Assembly: GCA_000727475.1 (NCBI GenBank)
Contig: KL647289.1
Coordinates: forward strand, 3,050,595 to 3,114,594
Length of the DNA: 64,000 nt
Reading direction: 5' to 3'
From: Sarcocystis neurona
Lineage: Eukaryota; Apicomplexa; Conoidasida; Eucoccidiorida; Sarcocystidae
The number at the start of each line of letters is the position of its first letter. Position 1 is the stretch's first letter. This document shows, in pieces, positions 47,037 to 56,040 of the stretch. Below the pieces are notes generated by a model. It did no database searches, was not told the origin of the DNA, and saw only the letters and a program-made list of their open reading frames with translations. The position numbers and the translations under genes are program-made.

Positions 47037-49234
47037 ATCACCTCTTTAGCTGCTGCTCCTGCTGCTCGAGCGAGCTGCTGCTGACGCCCACCACGACGTG
47101 CGAGAGGGACCTGCACACGAAGCAGCAGCTGCTGCGTCTCCCCAGGGCCGTGCAGCCACCCCTTTGCTGCTGCTGCTGCATGCGCTCAGTCCACACAACC
47201 CCGTCCTGTGGCTTTTCCGTTCTGTGCGTCTCCCCATGTATATATATGTGTATTCTCCTCTTTGATTTATTTCATCGACTAGCATGTGTACTTGAGCAAA
47301 TATATTTGTACACGCATGTGCTGCGTAGCTAGCCAGCCACCCACATGCAGTAGGTTGCCCTGGGATCTCTATGAGTATTACGGGACCTCGCTATCCACGT
47401 ATACATCTCTTCCAACATATATATATGTGTACGTGTATATATGCATTCACGTTTTAACAAATACCTAAATACATATTCGTCTCTTTATATACGTGCATGT
47501 ATATATGTGTGCGCGTTGACAAGCAGATAAATAGAGACACGTGCATGCGTAGGCGCTGTGTGTCCTGCCCCTAAACACAACCGTGACATTCGACGGGGGT
47601 GCCGTCTGCCTCTACGCCCTCACGCATCGCCAACTGTTGTTCATCCGTGTGTTATACATACAAATAAATTGAAATGCATAGATACACACATCCTGTGTGG
47701 CCTTACGCCGCTGCCTCCATATATATATGTATGATATATAAAGATATATATCTTCTACGTAATTATATATATACATGTGTAGGGAACCATCTAAGTAGAA
47801 TTATCAGAAGCACTTAAGTAGTATGTCCTCCGGGTGATGCATATATATATATATATATATGCGAAGATATATTTATATGTATACATATATATATATATAC
47901 AGAAAGAGAGAGCCATGTAAATATAATTATCAGAAGGGTTAAGTAACATGGAGACATAGTCTGTCCTCCCGGTGCTCCATATATATGTATATACATATGT
48001 ATATATATATGTATATATACGTATAGCCATATATGTATAATTATCAGAAACAGATAAACAGCGTTTGCAACGTTTTTTTGCGTACATTTTCGAATATATT
48101 TGCGGAAGCTTCTTGGGCATCACTCTCGGCGAAGAATTCATACGTCAAGAATCCATCTTCTCTCTTTATATGGGCATATCTCTCTATCCGTGTGTATATG
48201 TGTGTGTATGGCGTGCTGATGAAGAAATATGACGGCAATTTTTGTGTCTGGATTTTCTTCCGCAAGTTGCTGCTTCTTCATTTTGTGTCTCTCTCTCTGT
48301 CTGCTTCTCGAATTTGGAGTCGTGGGGGACGACAGCAGAAGCGCAGCCGAGCCACACGAGAGAGGCGCTCACTTGGCGCAAGTAGCTGCCTCCTGTCCCG
48401 CCCGAAATTCAGCGACTTCTCTCACCGTTGACGCCAAACAGCTTTTCAATACGCATCTTTGCATGACTACTTATTATACACACTAACCATTTATATATTC
48501 TCTCCCCAACATACTTACATCATGTACTTTCTCTCTATATATATCTATATTTATGTATATATGTCTATTCTCTCACGTACACACTTGCATCTGTGATTTC
48601 TCTGTCTCTGTACATAATATGTGTATTTATTCTCCATCATACAGACTCGCATTTGGGACTTCTCTCTATGTATATATATATATATATATATGTTTTCTCC
48701 CCCTTCTACCAAGGACATCTGGTACGTCTCTCGCTCTCTCTGTATATATGTATATATATATATATATATATTTGTATGTATTGTATATCTTCCACAAGAT
48801 CACGTATTATACACAGGGACAACAATATATATATATATATATATTTTCTCTCTTCCATACGTAATTACTTCTGCTGCTGCTCTCTCTCTTACTCGTGCTC
48901 TCTCTGTATCTGTTTATCTATCTGTCTGTATCTATCTGTCTATCTACATATATATGTACATATATACGTACATATATGTAGATTCCTGACGTCTGTTGCT
49001 GCGCACATCCTGATGCTGCTGCTGCAGCCCCGTTCCACTACTGCTGGAGCAGCAGCTGACGCTGCTGTTTGTCGCGCTGCCGCTGCTGCGGTGGTTGCTG
49101 CTGTCTGCATCCCTCGGGACTCGATACGCGCATGCTTCTGCAGACAGATCGACCACTATTCCTTCAAGATACCACTACCTACATATACATTCGTATATAT
49201 CATATTTCTAAATATTTATGGATATCTACATATC

Positions 49235-49271
<37 letters not shown>

Positions 49272-49275
49272 GTGT
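47037..49275. other. Microsatellite-rich spacer, possible leader exon at 48229
   Basis: Most of 47.2-49.27 kb is ATATATAT, GTGTATAT and TCTCTCTATATA repeat. One + frame starts at an ATG at 48229 and encodes a hydrophobic leader (SASCCFFILCLSLCLLLEFG) followed by an Asp/Ser/Arg/Ala-rich stretch. A second + frame from an ATG at 48220 overlaps it and is Arg/Ser-rich. Either could be the first exon of the ACP synthase gene downstream, giving a two-part apicoplast leader. An Ala-rich stretch at about 48980-49150 could be a further exon. None is proven. Confidence 0.35.
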
Positions 49276-49719
49276 NNNNNNNNNNNNNNNNNNNNNNNNN
49301 NNNNNNNNNNNNNNNNNNNNNNNNNNNNNNNNNNNNNNNNNNNNNNNNNNNNNNNNNNNNNNNNNNNNNNNNNNNNNNNNNNNNNNNNNNNNNNNNNNNN
49401 NNNNNNNNNNNNNNNNNNNNNNNNNNNNNNNNNNNNNNNNNNNNNNNNNNNNNNNNNNNNNNNNNNNNNNNNNNNNNNNNNNNNNNNNNNNNNNNNNNNN
49501 NNNNNNNNNNNNNNNNNNNNNNNNNNNNNNNNNNNNNNNNNNNNNNNNNNNNNNNNNNNNNNNNNNNNNNNNNNNNNNNNNNNNNNNNNNNNNNNNNNNN
49601 NNNNNNNNNNNNNNNNNNNNNNNNNNNNNNNNNNNNNNNNNNNNNNNNNNNNNNNNNNNNNNNNNNNNNNNNNNNNNNNNNNNNNNNNNNNNNNNNNNNN
49701 NNNNNNNNNNNNNNNNNNN
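49276..49719. other. Assembly gap (444 N) upstream of the ACP synthase core
   Basis: All bases are N. The left edge is a TATATA microsatellite and the right edge is CTG-rich DNA just before the first conserved block of holo-ACP synthase, so part of that gene's 5' end or first intron is missing. Frames that appear to run through the gap are not real. Confidence 0.98.
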
Positions 49720-49753
49720 GAGTCGAACGGGTGTTGCTGCTGTTTTGCTGCAG

Positions 49754-52340
49754 ACGAGCGCTGCTGCAGGGAGGAGGCCCTGCTGCGCCTCACTATATCG
49801 TTGGAACGGGCATTGATTGCTGCTCTGTCTCACGCATGCATCCCTTTTTTACCAACTTACACTCCACGTGCTGCAACAGCAGCAGCAACAGCAGCAGCCG
49901 CAGCGACAGCAGCAGCAGCACCGACAGCAGCAGCAGCACCGACAGCAGCAGCAGCACCGACAGCAGCAGCAGCACCGGCAGCAGCAGCAGCACCGGCAGC
50001 AGGAGCAACATGAGCACCCGCAACAGCAGCAGCAGCCACATGAGCAGCGACAGCAAAAGCAGCACGATCAGCAGCAGCACCAGCAGCAGCAGGAGGCGGA
50101 GCGAGGACAACAGCAGCGGTGCCACCGAGGCGCACAGAGAGAACCCGTCCCGTCCTCCCGGTGTAGCTGTGCAGACGCCGACGCTGTCGAGTTCCGCTGG
50201 GCAGCAGCAGCTGCCGGACGGACAAACGCGACCGCAGCTGCAATCGGAGAAGGAGCAGCAGCAGCAGCGAGGGGAGGGTCGGCTGCTGCGGGGGGAGCAG
50301 CAGCAGCGGCAGCAGCAGCAGCGTTTGTGGCAGGGAGAGCGAGAAGAGCGCCAGGAGAAGTTTTGCAGGGCTGCGCGAGTTTTAGAGAAGCGGCTGCTGC
50401 ACGTCCTCACGCCTCTGGAGCTGCAAGAATTTCGTGACCAATTTCCTTCTCTTTTCTCTGCATGTATTTCTCCGTCCTTCTCAGTAGACGGTGCTGCTGC
50501 TGTTGCGCGACGGTCGGCTACGACGACTGTTCCCGCCGCGAAAACAGCCTCTGCCTCTTCTTCGCTGACTGCTGCGGCTCGCGCTGCTGGTGCTCCTGCT
50601 GCTGCTACTGCTACCTCTCGACCGAGAGCCGCTTCTTGTCCTGCAGCGGCTACCACGCCAGGAAGAAGAACTGGAAAGACAGCTGTCGTTGCCGCGCACG
50701 CTGCTGGTGGCAATTCTGGTGGGTTCGCAGAAGAAGAATCAAAGAACGAAGGAGAAGAAGGTGTGGGCGAGGAAGTGCAGGAAGAAGAAGTCGAGAGAGA
50801 AGAAGAAGAAGAAGAATCTGCTGCACCTGCGCGTGGTGATGCTCCTGCCGGTCTCCGTTGCGGAAGGGGCAGCGCAGTGCATGCATTGACGGTGCGCAGT
50901 GCACCAGGCGCGGCGTGGGCTCCTGGTGAGAGCAGCAACAACCGCAGCAGCAGCGGGGAGGGCAGCAGCAACAGGAGCAGCAGCAGCGGCGAGGGGAGCA
51001 GCAACACCAGCAGCAACAGCGGGGAGAGGAGCAGCGACACCAGCAGCAGCGGCGAGGGGAGCAACACCACCAGCAGCAGCAGGGAGAGGAGCAGCAACAC
51101 CAGCAGCAGCGGAAAGAGGAGCAGTCGTCGCAGCAGAAGCGGCAGTAACGCCAATCACAGCAGTTGCTGCTTGCTGGCAGCGGAGGAGGAGGAGACGCCG
51201 CAGCCCGTGGAAGGGAGAAACAGAGAAAAGGCAGAAAGAGAAGAGACGGAAGGATCTGTGGAGAGGCCTTCAAGAGAATATCAAAGCGCCGCTGCTTTTC
51301 TGGCAGGTCGCTTCGCTGCGAAGGAAGCCCTGAGCAAGGCCCTGGGTGGCGCCGGCCTTCGCCTGCTCTCTTCATGTAAGCTGCCGCAAAGCCGTGGGGC
51401 GATGGTCAGTCTACACACATACACAGAAAGAGAAAGATATATGTAGAAGAATGGAGTTTCTTTTGTTGAAAGAAAAAGAAAAGGAGGGGAACATATATGT
51501 AGAAACGATGAACTTACACCTGTTGAGAGAGGAAGACAGAGAAAAAAGGATAGTAAGAGAAATAGAAAGACATGTGTAGAAGGATGAACTTCCATTTGTT
51601 CCCCTGCTCTGGCGAAGGAAACTGCGGAAGTGCGTCGGACGTAGTCGAACATCGCTCTGTTGTGACACGAGACATGTGTGTCTTCATCCCCGTGTCTTCT
51701 CTCTATATCCCTGCACGTCCACGAGGAGACTTTCCTCTCCCCATCTATCCATCTCTCTTTTCTTTCTTTCTCATGCCCTTGCTTCTCCTGCTTTCTCCTT
51801 ATCTGCGTACGACTGCTGTAGACGTCAATATCAATAGTTGTTCATATGTACAATGTCTGTGGCTCTGCGCTGTCCCTGTGTCTGTATGCCCCCGCCGTGT
51901 GTGTTTATCTGTGGAAAGAAAAGTAGAGGACATGCAGGGCGTGTCGAGGCTTCCTTCGACAAAAGAGTAAGACTGAGACAGAGAGATACAGGGACGGAAG
52001 AAAGTAGAGCGACTAGCAGAGAGAAAGGGAGACGGCGAAAGAAAACGGGTGCAGTTGTGTGTGGCTTGTGTGTTTGGGGGGGGGGGATGGTGGTGGCGAC
52101 GTCGCGACGCGCACGGCTGCAGACGGAGTGGCCCTAGGAGACGTCGAAATTTACCGGGGGTTGAACGGGCAGCCGCAGGTCAGACTGCTGCGGGCGGCTT
52201 TGCAGCAGCAACGCATGCAACAAGTCACCAACTTTTTCCTCTCTATTTCTCACGACGCGCAGGTGGCCCTGGCCACAGCAACAGCCGTGGGAAGCGCCGA
52301 CTGCAGCAGCCCAAGCAATTACGCGGAGTCTCTCTTCTAG
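49754..52340 (+). CDS. acpS: Holo-[acyl-carrier-protein] synthase with giant homopolymer insertions
   Basis: The enzyme moves 4'-phosphopantetheine from CoA to a serine of acyl carrier protein, needed for apicoplast type II fatty-acid synthesis. All conserved AcpS blocks occur in order. Block 1, IVGTGIDCCSVSRM (49797 on), carries the metal-binding Asp. Block 2 is LLHVLTPLELQEFRDQF (within 50382-50453). Block 3, FLAGRFAAKEALSKALG (51297-51347), carries the second metal ligand Glu and the catalytic-site Lys. After an intron (51376-52122, GTAAGC donor, GGCTGCAG acceptor, phase 1) comes block 4, GVALGDVEIYRGLNGQPQV and NFFLSISHDAQVALATATAV, ending at TAG 52340. Bacterial AcpS is about 120-130 residues; here about 188 Ser/Gln-rich residues separate blocks 1 and 2, and about 281 Ala/Glu/Ser-rich residues separate blocks 2 and 3. 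The true start is upstream, in or before the N gap; an acceptor at 49753 or 49769 begins this part. Confidence 0.85.
49863..50100 (+). repeat. AGC/CAG tract inside the ACP synthase gene
   Basis: A near-pure CAG-type tract with a 15-bp substructure (four CAG-type triplets plus CAC) is read as Ser-Ser-Ser-Ser-Thr-Asp units in the AcpS frame. The next + frame gives QQQQHR units and the third gives Ala/Pro/Thr. All three frames are open across it, so only the flanking conserved blocks identify the real frame. Confidence 0.85.
50930..51145 (+). repeat. Imperfect 24-33 bp Ser/Gly/Asn-rich repeat inside the ACP synthase gene
   Basis: Units resembling AGCAGCAGCGGGGAGGGCAG recur about eight times and encode GEGSSNRSSS, GERSSDTSSS and similar in the AcpS frame. 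The block lies in the second insertion, shortly before the block carrying FAAKEA, and is followed by an Arg/Lys/Glu-rich linker. Confidence 0.75.
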
Positions 52341-52362
52341 GACCCACACACAAACACACGCA

Positions 52363-52583
52363 CGCAGAGTTGCACGCAGGAAAGTAGTCTCCATATATAT
52401 GCCTTCTACGGCTGTCTGTGAAGGCAACTACTCCTGCGTCTACTACGACGACGACGAAGTCTCGTATATTACCCTTACTCCTCCGACTAAGACCCCCCGC
52501 CCCCCTAAACACTCACGTAGAGGTGCATGCAGGAAAACGATCTCCACACATACACCTTCTGCGGCTGTCTATGAAGGCACGTA
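52363..52583. repeat. Diverged 153-bp direct repeat, two partial copies
   Basis: CCTTCTACGGCTGTCTGTGAAGGCA at about 52402 and CCTTCTGCGGCTGTCTATGAAGGCA at about 52555 lie in similar surroundings (GCAGGAAA...TCTCCA before each copy), 153 bp apart. They begin right after the ACP synthase stop. No coding role is visible; each copy contains a short imperfect inverted segment (CCTTC...GAAGG) that could form a hairpin. Confidence 0.55.
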
Positions 52584-52599
52584 GGCCTATCCCTACGCT

Positions 52600-53065
52600 A
52601 CTACTAGTCCTACGACGACGCGTCGTTTGTCGCCCCTACTACTTCTTGCGAGACTCGTAGGGGAGGACTTCTGCGACGAGTGTTCCTGTTTCTACGACTC
52701 TTCCCACTTCTGCTGCTACTAGTCGGGGAATTCCTACTGTTACAAGTAGTAGTAGTAGTACTACTACGTCCTACTTTTCGTGGAAGTACTTCACGGAGAC
52801 TACTCCTACGACGTTCTGCACGCCCTGTGTGTGTCAGGGCGTCGGCTATCACGCGTAGCTCTGTTGTAACTCCTGCCACTACTATTCCTGCTACTATTGT
52901 CGCTGTTGCACTACTACTTTAAAACCGGAGAAACTACTACTCTACACTGCTCTTCCTACAAGGACTATAATAACTTCTGGTATTATTATTACTACTACGA
53001 GTAGTTCTACTGTTATTACTGCGAGTCTTACTACTACTACTATTACTACTACTACTATTGCTGTA
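52600..53065. repeat. TAC/CTA trinucleotide-rich tract
   Basis: The segment is dominated by CTACTA, TACTAC, TATTAT and GTAGTA triplets with interruptions, unlike the CAG tracts elsewhere. The + frames through it are Thr/Ser/Leu/Val-rich and one is open for 80 codons. I cannot show that it is coding. Confidence 0.6.
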
Positions 53066-53379
53066 GCAGAACTTTTACTGTGGCCATTACTCGTCTGTTG
53101 GCCCTTCTCCTCTCTTAACTGCGACGACACTCCTGAAAATATCTGCTGGCACAGAACCAGCAGTGCCGTCAGTTGTCTCGTTATTCGCGCGGGGGAACTT
53201 CTCCTGTCATTGTCGACCAGTGCGACAGGAAGTTGGTGTTGCCAGTTCTTGAACAGCTGGATGAGTGGACCAGCGCGTGCAGCAGCCGGCACTGCAAGGA
53301 GCTGCGGAGTGGCAAAAAATGCGACTGCAGAAGAAATGCGACCGCTACTGCCGCGCACGGCGCCATCAGTGGCAGCAGC

Positions 53380-54030
53380 TGAAAAACAGCAGCAGCAGCC
53401 ACAGAATCAGCAGAAGCAACACCTGAACACCCAGCAGCAGTAACAGTACCAGGAGCGATAGAAGAATTAGCAGGAGCAACACAAGGGTTAGCGGTGTCAA
53501 CACCGAAATTCGCGGCAACAATACCAGCAGTTGCAGGAACAACAGAATTAGCAGGAGCAACACAAGGGTTAGCGGTGTCAACACCAAAATTCGCGGCAAC
53601 AATACCAGCAGTTGCAGGAACAAGAACAGAATTAGCAGGAGCAACACCAGAGTTGACAGCAACACCAGAGCTAGCAGCAGCTACATCTGACTTCGCAGCA
53701 ACAACACCAGCAGTACCACGAGAAACGTGAGAATTAGCAGGGAGCAATAGAAGGGTTAGCAGCAGCAACACCAGCAGTAGCAGGTGCAGCACCAGAATTA
53801 GCAGCAGCAACAGCAGAATTAGCAGCAACACCCGCAGCGGAACAGGAGGCGTGTGGTGGAGCACACCCACCAGCACTGGAGCAGCGGCAGACAGTAGCGG
53901 CACGTGTTGCAGCAGCAACCGCAGCTTCTGCTTCATCAACAGAAGCACTGGCTTATGTCAGGAGTCGTGACGCTGCTGCTGCTGCAACAAGAGCAGCCGC
54001 TTCCGCTTCATCAGCAGTAGCACTGACTTA
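53380..54030 (+). CDS. Ala/Thr/Pro/Glu-rich coding stretch with 81-bp repeats, apparently disrupted
   Basis: Not recognised. From about 53385 one + frame without an ATG reads ATESAEATPEHPAAVTVPGA, then repeats of ELAGATQGLAVSTPKFAATI, to a TGA at about 53728-53730. A second + frame takes up the same kind of sequence from about 53744 (AIEGLAAATPAVAGAAPELA) and runs to a TAG near 54030 through VRSRDAAAAATRAAASASS. The composition is the same on both sides, so either a small intron or an indel/stop (GCAGGGAGC where other units have GCAGGAGC) separates them. The minus strand is also open over part of this (NFGVDTANPCVAPANS units), so the strand is favoured rather than certain. No start is visible. 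Confidence 0.4.
53460..53700 (+). repeat. 81-bp tandem repeat
   Basis: AAGGGTTAGCGGTGTCAACACC recurs 81 bp apart (GGG at 53485 and 53566). A third, shortened and diverged unit follows near 53640. Each unit is 27 codons and keeps the + frame open (GLAVSTPKFAATIPAVAG). Confidence 0.85.
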
Positions 54031-55505
54031 GGTCAGGAGTTGTGCTCATACACACTGATGCGCCACTGCTACGAGCGAGTCCCGTTCATCGGCGTGAATA
54101 TGCTCGCAGCAGAGTCAGCAACACCTTCACATGCCTGCACGTTGCTGCAACAGATGCGAAAGAAGAGCGACAGATAACTGGAGAAAATTCCCCTCTCTCC
54201 GGCGACTACTGCATGTGTCTCACGTGACCATCCCCTTCCACCGCAGCGACCCCAGCAGTAATTGCACACCGGATGCAATCTTGCGTGTCTAGCAGACGGG
54301 ACTGCCACGCTTTCGTGGAACCGTATACATGGAAGGATACGCATGAGTGTACGGGCCGCACTGGTATGTGTTTTCCTTCTGTTGGTGGTGCCGCTTTCGC
54401 TACTGGTGGTGGTGCTCGCGCTGCTTTTGCTGCTGGCCTTGCTGCTTTCGCCGCTGACGTTGATATTTCTGCTGGTGCCGCTGCTGTTGCTGCTTCGGGT
54501 TTGCTGCTAGTGCCATCAGTGCTGCCACCGGCGTCGCCGGCCAGTACAGTGCACTTCGTCGTGGCAGTCCAGCACAGTTTTTCCGGCCTTGCGGGTCAAC
54601 ACGTGCAGTAAGTAGTATTTTCGATAATCTTCTCTGTTCGCTCCGCTGCCCCTGGCTACAGCGAGGGTACCGCTGTTGTAAGACGCAGTTGGCAACAACG
54701 GCACAGTGAGAAAGATTCAACTCCAACGCACCTCTGAAAATGAGGGTCCCTTCATTCAGTCTTCAGGTCGTGACTGCACCAGTACTTGCTGCGCGTGACT
54801 GCCAAAAAGTGAACAGGCAGGCGCCTCCGGCCCTACAGACTGGGCAGTGCGGTCTGCTGGACTCGTCGATTTTTAATACAGCGAGCCTACAAGAGTTTCC
54901 TACTCTTTCCCTGCTTTTCCATGTTACTCAGTATTCCGCTCTTCACCGCAGGTCTGCTGCCTCCCTGCCACCGCGGTATCTAGGAGTACGCACACGCAAT
55001 TATGTATACATATGTATATCTGTGATGTAGACGCACACATGCAGAACCATGCGAGTTCAAGCTTTGATTTGGTCCGGCAAACACGAACATACGCAGGAGC
55101 TTCTGCCAGACACTGGTCCAAATAACAGGGACGCAGGATTACGATAATATCCACAGCACCTTTCTGGGCAACTACCCCCGGAAGCCTCGCTGGTACACAC
55201 AGCTACATGCATCTCCCATAATATCTATCTACCCATCTACACATATATATATACATATAGGTGTAGACAAACGTATATATATATATAGGTGTGGAAAACA
55301 TATATATACATATATATATGTATAGATGTAGACAAACGTATATATACATATATATATATACACACAAACAGACGCTCAATGTATCTCGTGGTGTGCTTCA
55401 TGGGGCACGTAGGCATACAGTCGAAGGATCCGTACACGAGCTTTTCGGCCGCACAATACAATAGACCTGGTCTTCAAACAACGGTGATACAACTCAGAAC
55501 CTACA
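54031..55505. other. Spacer with hydrophobic frames and TA microsatellite
   Basis: Between 54346 and 54510 a + frame is almost pure Leu/Val and its minus mirror is Gln/Arg-rich (54400-54726). Neither has a clean start or splice site. About 55225-55370 is a TATATA/ACATAT microsatellite with two copies of GTAGACAAACGTATATATA. I see no supported gene. Confidence 0.4.
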
Positions 55506-56027
55506 CTATACCGGTCCCACTACTATTCTGTTGATCCTACCGCCACCACTGCCACATCGGCCTACCATTGCCAGGTCTTCCAATAGTAGAAGCGTTCTGC
55601 CGCTACAATTATTATTATTATTGTTATTATTACTACTGCTGCTGCTGCTATCATCACTACTATTACTCCTATTTGTAGTATTACTACTGCTGGTGCGATT
55701 ATTGCTGCTATTTTTCCCGCTACTACTTCTACTGCTTGTCCTGCTCCTAGTAGTATCCCTAGCGCTACAAATACTGCTGCAGCGTGTGACTACTCCTGTG
55801 AGCTCTCTCCTTGGACGCTTATTATTACAATCGCAAGAACCATCAGAGGAGGTGTGTCGCCGAGGCTGGGGTCTTCGAATACGTTGGTCTTCGGCTCGCA
55901 GTGACTTTGTAGACTCGGTCGCGATAAAATCGGTGAAAGGCAGCGGCAGCACCAGGGCCTCAGAAATGACAGTGGCTTCGCTCTTGGAGCGGGACACATA
56001 TACCTTGGCACACCAGGAAGTACGCAC
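55506..56027 (-). CDS. Possible minus-strand frame with Asn/Ser runs; strand uncertain
   Basis: Not recognised. The minus strand is open for 173 codons: SEALVLPLPFTDFIATESTK, a basic Arg/Pro stretch, Ser/Asn/Thr-rich sequence, an eight-Asn run (from ATT/GTT triplets on +), then LLLLEDLAMVGRCGSGGGR before the stop at 55506. On + the same DNA is a poly-Leu frame (55531-56067) followed by hydrophilic sequence. Asn/Ser runs are the more usual protein product, hence the minus call, but evidence is weak. Confidence 0.3.
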   Translation of the reverse strand: MRTSWCAKVYVSRSKSEATVISEALVLPLPFTDFIATESTKSLRAEDQRIRRPQPRRHTSSDGSCDCNNKRPRRELTGVVTRCSSICSARDTTRSRTSSRSSSGKNSSNNRTSSSNTTNRSNSSDDSSSSSSNNNNNNNNCSGRTLLLLEDLAMVGRCGSGGGRINRIVVGPV

Positions 56028-56040
56028 GCACAGGCAACTT

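Noticed and set aside
49218..49800. Frames running through the N gap into both flanks
   Set aside because: Unknown bases cannot be translated and the gap size is an estimate.
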